Assembly (NCBI RefSeq): GCF_900110835.1
Contig: NZ_FOJG01000002.1
Location: 558,001 to 622,000 of the forward strand
DNA length: 64,000 bases
Reading direction: 5' to 3'
Origin: Chitinophaga arvensicola
GTDB lineage: Bacteria > Bacteroidota > Bacteroidia > Chitinophagales > Chitinophagaceae
The notes beneath the pieces are model-generated. The model had not been told where the DNA came from and did no database searches. It saw nothing but the letters and a program-made list of their open reading frames with translations. Below are positions 34,301 to 43,141 of this stretch, in pieces (the first letter of the stretch is position 1; the number at the start of each line of letters is the position of its first letter). Position numbers and translations under genes: made by a program.

Positions 34301-34727
34301 TTCCACTGATATTGATATTTCTGATCTCTTTGTCTTCCGGCGCAATAGCCACCAGATTGGCAGAAAGCTGCTTAAACGTGAGACCCGTATTTTTCAATAT
34401 CTTCTTTAAAATATCTTCTGTCAGTGCATTGTTTTCATTGACAGAAATTCTGCTTTGAGCAGGTATCAGATCATTGCGATATACAAAACGGTAGCCGCTT
34501 TTCTTTTCGATCAGCTTCAACAGCTTTGTCAGTGGCAATGAATCTGCTTTGATGGAAATGCGCCGGTCCTGCTGACCGAAGGCATTTCCTGTTATATGCA
34601 AACAGGTAATAAGAATAATAAAGGACACCAGTTTCATTATCAGTACAACTTTTCCCAATGTTTTTATACGCAAAAGGATTGCATAATGTATGATTTTTTT
34701 CCATACATTTAGGTTGTAAAAGGTCAT
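31395..34727 (-). CDS. SusC/RagA-family TonB-linked outer-membrane protein with STN domain
   Basis: The 1110-aa product is a TonB-dependent transporter. Its order is a long signal region (helix at about 31-50), an STN/FecR-contact domain (about 55-120, DSLPLTKLLKLIEKKSGYRF), a CarboxypepD_reg beta domain (about 135-210, GTVTDVFEHPLPGVSLRIAG), the plug (NEVVVVAYGVQTKSSLTGSA, SPLYVVDGVPVV, SISVLKDAASASIYGSRAAN), and a 22-strand barrel. The STN domain means it can signal to the FecR anti-sigma encoded next to it. ATG 34727 fits SusC starts in this group; ATG 34637 is possible. Confidence 0.95.
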   Translation of the reverse strand: MTFYNLNVWKKIIHYAILLRIKTLGKVVLIMKLVSFIILITCLHITGNAFGQQDRRISIKADSLPLTKLLKLIEKKSGYRFVYRNDLIPAQSRISVNENNALTEDILKKILKNTGLTFKQLSANLVAIAPEDKEIRNINISGTVTDVFEHPLPGVSLRIAGINKGTTTDEKGMFRMEAPSSATLICSFIGYEEQKVPVNNNTHFNIMLKDDSKGLNEVVVVAYGVQTKSSLTGSATMVSSSLYDKAPRSSFQESLQGNVTGLQSTNGSGQPGSIPSIHIRGIGSITAGSSPLYVVDGVPVVTDNLTDYNVNTLAGINSADIASISVLKDAASASIYGSRAANGVILITTKTGSAGRTKINAAVQRGSNQLTIPQANYPLNTKEMIALLREGWIHKADGTGEAGFQRELLARGIDTTVNTNWIDVLTRHGAYTQANLSAAGGSNKTKFYVSGGYYDAKSALKGVDYKRMTGKLNLSNQATNRLSFDVNLSLTYQRANAVADEGKMANPVRSLVRLQPWLKVYNNDGSYDFSYNNTFNPVAELDNNSRTGTIYGLLGGAAAKYAFTDYLSFETKISLDLNYARSNIFLAQGFGDGRNTNGWVGVANNLWTNWVSTNIIRFNRRWGYHGINTFVGYEAQKTVNNGNTSAASNLLPDLRQLADASKPESVSSVSDANSLTGLFLNTSYDYKQKYYLTASIRRDASSRFGSQRRSAAFWSLGTAWNIYREPFLQDVSGINELKIRASYGSNGNQAINNYASLSLYSPANDYDGKPGYVLTQYPNPFLTWEQNRPFNIGLDFAVLKNRLSGTIEYYNRTTSRLLLNVPVSSTNGITTVFRNNGEMKNSGWEIALSSRNIIAKKQNDFSWRTDANISTLNNKITRLDNPITDILYKREVGTDFYQFFLVGFAGADPKTGDALWYKDASKTTTTNVYGEAQRFNQGSALPKFYGGVTNYFGYKGFELSFQFFYNWGNKVFDNWGPFTESDGSGGFGSGAKMSRLIYEKRWQHPGDITNVPKVVFGGTQSGLSNQRSSRFIYDGSFIRLRDVMLAYNLPSDWLKQAKLNEVKVYVRGNNLWTYVKDKYLTMDPEVPVTGDYDQRPPIFKTFLVGLDVNF

Positions 34728-34857
34728 AAAACTACGACAGTACTACATTGCCAAGTGAAGCTTTCTGCCGTTTGATCTCAACAAAGGGGTAAATGTTTGC
34801 AGCATTTGCCCTCTTTTTTATATGAGAGGTATCAATTTTCTGTTGACTTTCACCCTT

Positions 34858-35922
34858 TTACTGGGTAATAAATACTTCATTGCTCACTATTCTGCAACGA
34901 AATGATGTTGTAACCTTCAGCGCTTCCAGCACTTCTGAAAACGATTCATTTTTAAATGTGGCGGTAAAATGGTAATTCTTTAATTTGTTACCACTGAGAT
35001 GAACTTTAATGCCATACCAGCGTTCCATTTTTAACGCAATATCTTCAAAATTGTCATTGTCAAACACCAGGTAATTGTCGCACCATGCGGTTTCTGCCAC
35101 CATGCTGTCCTGTGGGTTGCTATGAATATTTTCTATCTTATAACCCGCTACGAGATTGGGTTGGGTTAATGACTGATTTTCCGTTGGGTGTTGCAGGATA
35201 ATTTTCTGATTAGGCAACAGTTTTACACTTTTCTCTTCGCCGTCATTCAGTGTTACTTCCACTGCACCGGTGATGAGGGTGGCTTCCGTTGTATTATCCT
35301 GGGTATAAGCTTTTACATTAAAAGAAGTACCAAGTACCCTGATATCCATTTTTGAAGTATGGATAGAAAAAGGTTTGGTTGCATTCTTCGCCACATCAAA
35401 AAAAGCTTCTCCTTCCAATGTAACCTCCCGGGCGCCCAGGTTGTTCATATCAGGATTATAGGTTAAACGGCTGCCGCCATTGAGCCACACCTCCGTTCCA
35501 TCAGGCAATTGTGCCCTGGACCTGGAGCCGTCGCGGGTGTAGATAGCCGCCATAGCGGTTTTGCTACTATCCTTCTGCGGATATTTATTAATAACCAGAT
35601 ATATACAATATCCTCCCAGGATGACCACCAATACCGATAGCAGCGATACCAGCTTGCGGAAATTCCGCCGTTCCTTTTTTACGGGCAATTCTTCCTGGGG
35701 GAATGCTTCCTGCATTCTTTCCAGGTGTTTATCCAGCGCACTTTCCGTCCGATGGTCCCATTCCGCGCTGTTAGCTGGTTGTGGCCAGTTGCTGAGCACA
35801 GACGATTTATATCTCAGATCCGGATCTTTCTGCAATAATGCTTCCAGTTCACGCAACTCTCCCATCGTGGCTTCGCCCGATACTTTCCTTCCCATCAAAA
35901 GCCATATTCTTTCCTGTTCCAT
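34858..35922 (-). CDS. FecR-family anti-sigma factor
   Basis: The 354-aa product has a cytoplasmic sigma-binding part (MEQERIWLLMGRKVSGEATM), one membrane helix near 88-110 (LVSLLSVLVVILGGYCIYLV), a FecR domain (RSRAQLPDGTEVWLNGGSRL, EGEAFFDVAKNATKPFSIHT, LGTSFNVKAY) and the DUF4974-type C-terminal domain (FDNDNFEDIALKMERWYGIK). It should hold the sigma factor encoded upstream until the SusC STN domain signals. Confidence 0.94.
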   Translation of the reverse strand: MEQERIWLLMGRKVSGEATMGELRELEALLQKDPDLRYKSSVLSNWPQPANSAEWDHRTESALDKHLERMQEAFPQEELPVKKERRNFRKLVSLLSVLVVILGGYCIYLVINKYPQKDSSKTAMAAIYTRDGSRSRAQLPDGTEVWLNGGSRLTYNPDMNNLGAREVTLEGEAFFDVAKNATKPFSIHTSKMDIRVLGTSFNVKAYTQDNTTEATLITGAVEVTLNDGEEKSVKLLPNQKIILQHPTENQSLTQPNLVAGYKIENIHSNPQDSMVAETAWCDNYLVFDNDNFEDIALKMERWYGIKVHLSGNKLKNYHFTATFKNESFSEVLEALKVTTSFRCRIVSNEVFITQ

Positions 35923-36004
35923 GTGTATGATACAAAAGCATGATTATATAGAAGGACAAGTAAATTGAAAGAATCTACTACTCCAACTAAAAAAAAATTT
36001 AAAA

Positions 36005-36571
36005 TTATTTTGTGTTGATGAAAGAGAGGTTGATTACCTCACTGATTTTCTTGAGGGCCTGGGCCATGTGAACGTCAATGGTATTGACTGAAATATCCAG
36101 GATCTGGGCTACTTCCTTATATTTAAGTCCATCCTCCCGGATAAGTTTGAAGATCATTTTCCTTTTGGGCGGGAGTGCATTTACAGCGGCTTCTATTCTT
36201 TTTACCATTTCTCCGGAGATGAAAATCTGCTCGGGGGTTGCATAGCTCACACTGATATCCACAGCTACTTCATCCAGGCTGAAGTGTTGCGTACGTGCGG
36301 CTTTATTCAGATAATTAAGGGCGATATTTTTGGTAGAGACATAGAGGTATACCCGGAGATTTTCCACCTGCAGCAGGCGTTCCCGCTGCTTCCAGACATT
36401 CATGAACACGTCTGAGGCAATTTCCTCCGCAGATTCCCAGGACTTCACGATAGAAAAGGCAAACTGGCTCAATGGCTTGTAAAACAACCTGAACAAGGCT
36501 TTATAAGCCTGCTCATCCCCCAATGACGCCACCCGTTCCACCAACAGCTGTATATTAGCTTCTTCCCTCAA
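36005..36571 (-). CDS. ECF sigma factor of a Sus-type regulon
   Basis: The 188-aa product has region 2 (FRLFYKPLSQFAFSIVKSWE, ASDVFMNVWKQRERLL) and region 4 (NALPPKRKMIFKLIREDGLK, VAQILDISVNTIDVHMAQAL). The frame has no early ATG and starts at TTG 36571. It heads the sigma-FecR-SusC-SusD unit on the minus strand, with 82 bases to FecR. Confidence 0.92.
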   Translation of the reverse strand: MREEANIQLLVERVASLGDEQAYKALFRLFYKPLSQFAFSIVKSWESAEEIASDVFMNVWKQRERLLQVENLRVYLYVSTKNIALNYLNKAARTQHFSLDEVAVDISVSYATPEQIFISGEMVKRIEAAVNALPPKRKMIFKLIREDGLKYKEVAQILDISVNTIDVHMAQALKKISEVINLSFINTK

Positions 36572-36704
36572 TAATTTGGTTTTTGGTTGAAAATTGATCC
36601 CTAAAGATAATACGGATTTTTTTTAATTTGATCTTGTTTTACATCTTTTTTTATATAATATAAATTGATTCTAAAGTAAATAACATGACTGCTTTATAAT
36701 TGCG

Positions 36705-37034
36705 TTACTTTTTAAACATGAAATAAACGGCGCCGATAAGAAAGAAAAAAGATACCAGGTAATTCCACCGCAGGGGTTCTTTCAGGAATGTAACGGCGAA
36801 GATGCTGAAAACAGTGAGGGTAATCACCTCCTGGATGGTTTTGAGCTGAAATCCGTTGAAACCTTCCTGGGCGCCATAGCGGTTAGCCGGCACCATGAAA
36901 CAATATTCAAAGAAAGCGATCCCCCAACTAATAAGAATGACTTTCCAGAGGGCAGTATCCTGGTGTTTGAGGTGTCCATACCAGGCAAAGGTCATAAAAG
37001 TGTTGGAAACGATAAGCAGAAGGATGGTGCGCAT
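36705..37034 (-). CDS. DUF486 (DMT-like) membrane protein
   Basis: From ATG 37034 the product is 109 aa with four helices and the family's conserved NTFMTFAWYGHLK, SWGIAFFEYCFMVPANRYGA, GFNGFQLKTIQEVITL and FLKEPLRWNYLVSFFFLIGA. DUF486 is a small relative of drug/metabolite transporters with no proven substrate. The longer upstream frame would run through the terminator of the next gene and is rejected. It stands alone between two sigma modules. Confidence 0.9.
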   Translation of the reverse strand: MRTILLLIVSNTFMTFAWYGHLKHQDTALWKVILISWGIAFFEYCFMVPANRYGAQEGFNGFQLKTIQEVITLTVFSIFAVTFLKEPLRWNYLVSFFFLIGAVYFMFKK

Positions 37035-37122
37035 GATGAGTTTTATAATTTGATGAATGCTTCTACCAATTTGTATACCATAGTGCAGGAATATTGCCTG
37101 ACCAGGCGGGGCGCAAAATAAC

Positions 37123-37150
37123 AAAAAAAAGAGGGACCGTAAGAGGTCCC
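37123..37150 (-). terminator. Rho-independent terminator of the DSL-repeat gene
   Basis: On the minus strand GGGACC / GGTCCC (37145-37150 with 37133-37138, loop of 6) is followed by a run of eight T. It lies 76 bases after the stop of the 37226 gene. Confidence 0.85.
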
Positions 37151-37225
37151 CCTGCATCAAATCAAAATGGGGTTTCCATTATGAGTTGATTTTGTGTTGT
37201 TGGTTGCTATTTCATTATTAAAAAA

Positions 37226-37849
37226 CTATTGCTCTAATTTGATTTCGCCCAGGTCGGTAGCTTTACCGTCTTCTACTTTCACATCTTTGATCACCGCATT
37301 TTTATAAGGGGTTTTACCAAGGATGGTGATGGTATAAGTTCCTGCTTTGGCGGCCGGAATGGTGAATGCACCCTGGGAGATAGCGCCTTTCAGCTTATCG
37401 GTGCCGTTATCGGCTTCTACTTCCGCAGCTCCGTCAGCAGGGCTGATTTTACCGGTGATAGAACCGCCTTCTACAGCTATTGCTTTCAGAGAATCCACTC
37501 CCTGTAAAGAGTCTACCTTCTGTAAAGAGTCAATTCCGGTTAAAGAATCTATTCGCTGTAAAGAGTCGGTTCCGGTTAAAGAATCCACTTTTTGCAGGGA
37601 ATCGATGCCTGTTAAAGAATCTACCCTCTGTAAGGAATCAAATCCCTTCAAAGAATCCAGGCGTTGCAATGAATCGACGCTGAATGTTTTCAGTGAGTCG
37701 AGGCTAACAAGGGAATCTACAGCGATTGAATCCACCATTGTGGCGGTGCTGTCTACAGATTTAACCACGGCTACATCAGCACTTTTAAAAGCGGACATTC
37801 CGAGTACCATTGTTGCTAAAGCGAGCGTTCCTACAATTGATTTTTTCAT
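37226..37849 (-). CDS. exported protein with eleven DSLxxx hexapeptide repeats and a C-terminal beta domain
   Basis: From ATG 37849 (GAAGG lies 2 bases upstream) the product is 207 aa. A signal-like helix (MKKSIVGTLALATMVLGMSA) is followed by irregular DSL units and then eleven exact hexads at residues 59-124, all DSLxx plus a hydrophobic residue, mainly as the alternating dimer DSLTGIDSLQKV. The C-terminal 80 residues (GGSITGKISPADGAAEVEAD, GAFTIPAAKAGTYTITILGK) resemble a carboxypeptidase-regulatory beta sandwich. The repeat is strongly acidic and serine-rich. I do not recognise the family; a surface or periplasmic structural role is possible. It lies between two outward-facing sigma modules. 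Confidence 0.75.
   Translation of the reverse strand: MKKSIVGTLALATMVLGMSAFKSADVAVVKSVDSTATMVDSIAVDSLVSLDSLKTFSVDSLQRLDSLKGFDSLQRVDSLTGIDSLQKVDSLTGTDSLQRIDSLTGIDSLQKVDSLQGVDSLKAIAVEGGSITGKISPADGAAEVEADNGTDKLKGAISQGAFTIPAAKAGTYTITILGKTPYKNAVIKDVKVEDGKATDLGEIKLEQ
37478..37675. repeat. 18-bp coding repeat (11 units; 36-bp dimer)
   Basis: The DNA encoding the DSLxxx hexads is an imperfect 18-base tandem repeat; alternating units give a 36-base higher-order period. Copies differ at third positions, so the array is not freshly duplicated and is under coding selection. Confidence 0.85.
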
Positions 37850-38101
37850 GGCCTTCAATTTTTTGTATGGTTAATATTTATGATGACTGTCCCGGCGGGG
37901 ATGAATGTGCATGGTTTTTGTTATATGCCCTCATCGTTGGCTGCCGTATAATAACAATACATCCAACCTTTCGCTTACCATTAGTCAAAGAAATGTTAAA
38001 GTGAAAAAAAGAATTACGAAGCAGTATAGCGGCTCGTTTCGTAATTAGTAATTTTAAAAATTATCTTCGCACTACGGAAACAAGTACAAAAGATCAAAAG
38101 C

Positions 38102-38644
38102 ATGTTGCAATTGAGTAACGACGAAATAGTAAAAGGCATCCGGAGCAGAAACAAAGATGTATTTGAAGCTGTTTTTAAACAGTTCGCACCTTCTATGTAT
38201 AATATTGCCGTTCGGTATGTGAAGGATGAAGATGACGCCAACGATATGGTACAGGATGTTTTCCTCAACTTGTGGAAAGGTGCGGAAAACCTGGACGAGA
38301 GAGCCCCTATTAATCATTATCTCGCAAGAGCTACTGTCAATACCTGTTTAAACCGCATCAAGAAAGAACAACGCAAAGAAGTGTATGCCAAGGAGCAACT
38401 CCTGACGGCTACCCCTGCTGAAAATAATCACTCTCTGCTGGAACATAAGGAACTGGAAGCCAAATACCGCTCTGCCCTCGATAAGTTACCCGATCAGTGC
38501 CGTCGTGTTTTTGAACTCAGCCGCCTAAAAGGCTTATCTCCTGCCGAAATCGCAGAACAACTCAATATCTCTATCAATACAGTATACGCCCATCTGACCA
38601 CAGCTTTAAAACGATTGCGGGTAGACCTTATTAATAAGTCGTAG
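38102..38644 (+). CDS. ECF sigma factor of a second Sus-type regulon
   Basis: The 180-aa product has region 2 (FKQFAPSMYNIAVRYVKDED, DMVQDVFLNLWKGAEN) and region 4 (LDKLPDQCRRVFELSRLKGL, IAEQLNISINTVYAHLTTAL). ATG 38102 is used. It leads a plus-strand sigma-FecR-SusC unit that faces away from the minus-strand unit at 36571. Confidence 0.93.
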   Translation: MLQLSNDEIVKGIRSRNKDVFEAVFKQFAPSMYNIAVRYVKDEDDANDMVQDVFLNLWKGAENLDERAPINHYLARATVNTCLNRIKKEQRKEVYAKEQLLTATPAENNHSLLEHKELEAKYRSALDKLPDQCRRVFELSRLKGLSPAEIAEQLNISINTVYAHLTTALKRLRVDLINKS

Positions 38645-38716
38645 GATGCTCCCGAAATTTTTTTTATTATCGCTTAATGGTATAACGTTCCCTGGTTGTA
38701 TTACTAATAAGAAGCC

Positions 38717-39703
38717 ATGAATAATCAAACAGACATAGATATAGTGATCCGTTACCTGGAAGATCCGGAGAATGAGCAGCACAAAACGCAGCTCAACGAG
38801 TGGATTCAACAGGATGCTGGTAACCTGGACATCTTCCTGGATATGAAAGGCATGTGGCATGGCGATCCGCTTCCTGCCGCCTCTGCTTTCGATACCCAGG
38901 GACAATGGCAGGTACTGGATACCATGCTGGACAGAGTGCCTGTAGCTGTGCTTCCCGAAGTTGCCCAACAAAAAAGCCCCCGTGTAATTAAGATGAACCG
39001 CCGTTACTGGTGGGCAGCTGCCGCAGTGTTACTCATTGCAGGCACCTGGACCTTCATCGGCCCTGGCGGCTATAAAACCTACGCCACCAACCAGCAGCAG
39101 GATAGCATGCAACTGCCGGACGGCTCCATGCTTTACCTCAATGCCCATACCCAGGTGCGTTATGCCCGTGGATTTGGAAAAGATAACAGACACGTAAGAA
39201 TAGATAAAGGCGAAGCGTTTTTTGATGTAAAACAGAATGACGCCCTTCCTTTTATTGTAAATGCACCCGAAGTGGAAGTACAGGTGCTGGGTACCGCGTT
39301 TAATGTAAAAGCCGCCAATACGGGCGTAAAAGTATTTGTACAATCCGGGAAAGTGAGCGCTGCCTATAAAGGCATCGAGAAAAAAGTGATCCTAACTCCT
39401 GGCGTGGAAGCTTCTCTCAGGCGTAATGGTCAGGAAATTGACACCCGTACCCATAAGAAGAACAACAACATACTGGCCTGGAAAACCCGGACCCTTACAT
39501 TTGATGATACCCCGCTGAATGAAGTAGCGGATGCTTTGGCAGATTTTTATAATGTACAGATCAAGATCAGCAATCAGCAACTGGCTGACAAGAAATTGCT
39601 GGCTACCTTTCCCAATATGTCATTGGACGAGGTACTGGACATCATGAGAAAAACCCTTCGAATAAACATTACGCATAAAAACGACCTGGTAGACATCTAC
39701 TAA
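38717..39703 (+). CDS. FecR-family anti-sigma factor
   Basis: The 328-aa product has an N-terminal sigma-contact part, one membrane helix near 96-112 (YWWAAAAVLLIAGTWTFIG), a FecR domain (DSMQLPDGSMLYLNAHTQVR, DKGEAFFDVKQNDALPFIVN, VLGTAFNVKAANTG) and the C-terminal DUF4974-type domain (LTFDDTPLNEVADALADFYN). It follows the sigma gene by 72 bases and precedes SusC by 21. Confidence 0.94.
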   Translation: MNNQTDIDIVIRYLEDPENEQHKTQLNEWIQQDAGNLDIFLDMKGMWHGDPLPAASAFDTQGQWQVLDTMLDRVPVAVLPEVAQQKSPRVIKMNRRYWWAAAAVLLIAGTWTFIGPGGYKTYATNQQQDSMQLPDGSMLYLNAHTQVRYARGFGKDNRHVRIDKGEAFFDVKQNDALPFIVNAPEVEVQVLGTAFNVKAANTGVKVFVQSGKVSAAYKGIEKKVILTPGVEASLRRNGQEIDTRTHKKNNNILAWKTRTLTFDDTPLNEVADALADFYNVQIKISNQQLADKKLLATFPNMSLDEVLDIMRKTLRINITHKNDLVDIY

Positions 39704-39724
39704 TACGCGCCTGACTTTTTCTTT

Positions 39725-42700
39725 ATGCAGCAATTATTGCTACAGGCGCGTTTCTCCAATACCAGGTTTGGGTGCGTGCCTGATTTTATTTTCGTTGTTA
39801 TCCTGGTATTGGCCAATGCATTAGCTATGGCCCAGCAACCTAGTGCCCCTTCACCAAAAGTTTCTCTTCAGTTTACGAACGCCAGCCTGAAAACCGTTAT
39901 CCGGGAAATAGAAAAGCAAACAAAATACACCTTTGCCATTTCTTCCGGTGAACTGGAAACCCGCCAGGGCGTGAATTTACATGTTCATAATTCACCACTG
40001 CAGGAAGTATTGTCCAGGCTCTTCCCCCCTGCCCGGTATAAAGTAGAGATCAAAGACGGACAGATCATCGTCATTCCGCTCAGTGCCATCGCCGAAGATC
40101 CGACGCCTCCCCGCAACACCACTCCAAATCCTAATAAATGGACCATCACCGGCTCTGTTACTGATGGCATGCAGCCACTCAGTGGCGTATCCATCCGGGA
40201 AAAAGGCACCACTAACGGTACCGCCACTACGGAAAATGGCAACTTCAAGGTAGACCTGGCCAATGGGCAGGCTACGTTGCAGGTATCATTGATCGGTTAT
40301 GAAACCAAAGAAATTGCTGTGCGGGACCGGCGGAATATCTCTGTACAGTTACAACCCGATCTCCGCAAACTCAATGAACTGGTGGTACTGGGTTACGGCC
40401 TGCAGAAACGCGCCAATATCACGGGTGCTATCGCACAGGTGGATGGCGTGCGGCTGAGAAGCCGGCCTGTGGCCAATGTAATGGCCGCCCTGCAAGGAAC
40501 TGCTACCGGACTGGTAGTAACCCGCAGCAACGGGCAACCCGGCCGCGAAGGGTTTAATATCCAGGTACGCGGTGTAGGCTCATCTTCCGGTAGCAATACC
40601 CCCGTAATTGTAGACGGCGTACCCGGTTCTCTGGCAGTACTGAACCCGGACGATATTGAATCAGTCTCAATCCTGAAAGATGCAGCAGCAGCTTCCATCT
40701 ATGGCGCCCGGGGCGCAGGGGGCGTAGTACTGGTAACCACCCGCACCGGTAAACCAGGTAAACTCCGGGTTGATTTCAATACCCTCGGCGGATTTGAAAC
40801 TCCCATCCGTCTTCCCAACCGGCTTCCCTCCTGGCAATCTGCTGCCATGCAGAATACCGCCGCCGTAAATGCCGGTCAGCAGGCCCCCTGGGATCCACTT
40901 GAGATAGACCTGATGAAACAGGGTAATCACTATGCGATCGACTACCAGAAACCTGATTACTACAAATATTATTATAATTATGATCCCCTGCCAGTGCTGA
41001 CAAAAAGCAGGACCGGCATCGAAAATTACAACCTCTCTGTAAAAGGAGGCGACAGCGCCAACCAGTTTTCTGCGTCACTTGGCTACTTCGGGCGACAGGG
41101 CTTATTTGCCGTAGGCCCGGACCGTACACACCGCGTGAACGCAAGGGTAAACCTGAACAACCGTTTCAATAAGCATTTCAGCCTGGAAACACGCCTCTCG
41201 TATGCGCAAACCAATACCTTTTCCCCCGGACAAGCAGTGGAAGGACCTCATGGCCTGCTGGCAGGCATCTACAGAGGACCAGGCAACGTACCGGTATATG
41301 TTCCTAATACCAGTAACTACGCCTACGGCGGCGCACCGGGATATGCTATCCTGCAGGATGGCGGTGAGCGCGATGAAAAGAATAATTATATTGACGCCGT
41401 ATTTACCCTCAGGGCCGACAGCCTTGTAAAAGGCCTTACCCTGCGCCTGATTTACAGTCCGCAGAAACACACGCTGCAGGATAATCTCGGTCGCAATACC
41501 ATCGCCTTATGGAACCGGGTAGACACGGGAGCACTGGTACAACCACAGAATATGCTGCAGAAAAGCCGGTTGGAAGCCAAAGGTGGCAACCTGCAGCTGC
41601 TTGCAGATTACGATGTTAAAAAGGATAAACACAATATTCACCTGCTCGGTGGTGCTACACAGGAAGCCTATAATACCACGCAAAATACGGCTGCGTCCTA
41701 CAACATCACAACAGCGGAAATCCATAATACCCACTTCAATAACGCCCCCGACTATACGCAGTTATTGGGCGCCAGCGGTTCATTGTTCTCTGTTTTTGGG
41801 AAGATGAATTACAATTACGATAACCGCTACCTGGTGGAAGCAAACCTCATTGGCTCCCGGTTGTCGCAATACAGCACTTCCTTTGTGGGTGGAGAACAGT
41901 GGCAGGTATTTCCATCTTTCTCTGCCGGCTGGCGCGTAAATAATGAAACCTGGTTTAACCGGGCCTTGCCATTCTTCAACGAGTTCAAACTGAGGTGGTC
42001 ATGGGGCAGATTGGGGAATATCAATAGCTGGAACACCATCCCGAACGATGAGCGGCTGCAAACTTTCAGCTTTAACCCGGTGCCACGGTTTTTACCTTTC
42101 GTGTATAAAAATCCGGTTATACAGGCACAGGGATGGGAGAATATTTCCACCAATAATTACGGTTGGGATGCTACTTTGTTCCGGGGACGACTCACACTGG
42201 CAGCAGACTATTTCGTGAAACATAACCGGGACATGCAGATTCCTGTGTTAACAGCTTCCACAGAAGGCGCATGGCCCATCGATTTCCACCGGGGTGAAAT
42301 GAAAAGCTGGGGCTGGGAAATAAATATTGGCTGGAGAGATGATCAGGGACCTTTTACCTGGTATATCAACGGCAACCTGTTTAATAACCGGAATAAAGTA
42401 CTGAAGAATGATAATGTAGCCGCACAGCCGGGATGGAACCAGGGTATCGCCGGATATCCTTACTCCTCCCTGTTCGGATACGTGTCTGAAGGTTATTTCC
42501 AGTCGGCCACAGAAGTAAGCCAGCATGCCTACCAACATGGGAATACCGGCGCGGGTGATCTGAAGTATAAAGACATCAACGGCGACCATAAAATAGACAA
42601 TGCGGACCTGGTATATCTTGGTAGCACAGATCCGCAATTTTCCTACGGGATCGATGCTGGTTTTGCCTGGAAAGGATTTGATTTTTCTGTGTTTTTCCAG

Positions 42701-43111
42701 GGTGTGGCCAAACGGGAAGTGATGCCAGATCCCCGTTACAATATCCCATTTACCAGCTACTGGCAACAACCCTGGGATATCAACCAGGATTACTGGACGC
42801 CGGATCATCCCCATGCGCTGTTCCCCCGCCTTTACCTCAACGATGTTCAGAATACGGCGCCTTCGTCCCACTGGGTGATGAATGGCGCATACATCCGCCT
42901 GAAAAATCTCCAGGTAGGTTATACCTTACCAGCGCAATGGGCAAAGAAATTATTACTGAGTAATCTGCGTGTTTATTTCTCCGGACAGGATCTGTGGGAA
43001 ACCACTCAAATGAAGATTAAGTATTATGATCCGGAACAAGCGGGAGGATATAACGGAAACGTCTATCCATTTTTCAGGTCTTATACCATGGGGTTGACTG
43101 TTGGCTTCTGA
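39725..43111 (+). CDS. SusC/RagA-family TonB-linked outer-membrane protein with no SusD beside it
   Basis: The 1128-aa product has a signal helix near 20-37, an STN domain (about 45-110, ASLKTVIREIEKQTKYTFAI), a CarboxypepD_reg domain (about 138-210, GSVTDGMQPLSGVSIREKGT), the plug (NELVVLGYGLQKRANITGAI, TPVIVDGVPGSLAVL, SVSILKDAAAASIYGARGAG) and a barrel ending GNVYPFFRSYTMGLTVGF. The STN domain fits signalling to the adjacent FecR. The next gene is convergent pyrB, so the usual SusD partner is missing. Confidence 0.94.
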   Translation: MQQLLLQARFSNTRFGCVPDFIFVVILVLANALAMAQQPSAPSPKVSLQFTNASLKTVIREIEKQTKYTFAISSGELETRQGVNLHVHNSPLQEVLSRLFPPARYKVEIKDGQIIVIPLSAIAEDPTPPRNTTPNPNKWTITGSVTDGMQPLSGVSIREKGTTNGTATTENGNFKVDLANGQATLQVSLIGYETKEIAVRDRRNISVQLQPDLRKLNELVVLGYGLQKRANITGAIAQVDGVRLRSRPVANVMAALQGTATGLVVTRSNGQPGREGFNIQVRGVGSSSGSNTPVIVDGVPGSLAVLNPDDIESVSILKDAAAASIYGARGAGGVVLVTTRTGKPGKLRVDFNTLGGFETPIRLPNRLPSWQSAAMQNTAAVNAGQQAPWDPLEIDLMKQGNHYAIDYQKPDYYKYYYNYDPLPVLTKSRTGIENYNLSVKGGDSANQFSASLGYFGRQGLFAVGPDRTHRVNARVNLNNRFNKHFSLETRLSYAQTNTFSPGQAVEGPHGLLAGIYRGPGNVPVYVPNTSNYAYGGAPGYAILQDGGERDEKNNYIDAVFTLRADSLVKGLTLRLIYSPQKHTLQDNLGRNTIALWNRVDTGALVQPQNMLQKSRLEAKGGNLQLLADYDVKKDKHNIHLLGGATQEAYNTTQNTAASYNITTAEIHNTHFNNAPDYTQLLGASGSLFSVFGKMNYNYDNRYLVEANLIGSRLSQYSTSFVGGEQWQVFPSFSAGWRVNNETWFNRALPFFNEFKLRWSWGRLGNINSWNTIPNDERLQTFSFNPVPRFLPFVYKNPVIQAQGWENISTNNYGWDATLFRGRLTLAADYFVKHNRDMQIPVLTASTEGAWPIDFHRGEMKSWGWEINIGWRDDQGPFTWYINGNLFNNRNKVLKNDNVAAQPGWNQGIAGYPYSSLFGYVSEGYFQSATEVSQHAYQHGNTGAGDLKYKDINGDHKIDNADLVYLGSTDPQFSYGIDAGFAWKGFDFSVFFQGVAKREVMPDPRYNIPFTSYWQQPWDINQDYWTPDHPHALFPRLYLNDVQNTAPSSHWVMNGAYIRLKNLQVGYTLPAQWAKKLLLSNLRVYFSGQDLWETTQMKIKYYDPEQAGGYNGNVYPFFRSYTMGLTVGF

Positions 43112-43141
43112 TAAGCTATCAGAAACCAACAGCGGAGCTGA

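Noticed and set aside
37035..37160. Extension of the DUF486 gene to 37160
   Set aside because: The added 42 residues run through the hairpin terminator of the upstream gene; DUF486 proteins begin at the MRTILLLI position.
37478..37675. Regular 18/36-base repeats looking like a CRISPR or satellite array
   Set aside because: Repeats are directly adjacent with no unique spacers, lie wholly in frame in a gene, and vary at silent positions.
37347..37874. Plus-strand frame with KEST-like repeats
   Set aside because: It is the antisense of the DSL hexapeptide gene; the repeat in this frame only mirrors the 18-base coding repeat. The sense frame has a signal peptide and terminator.
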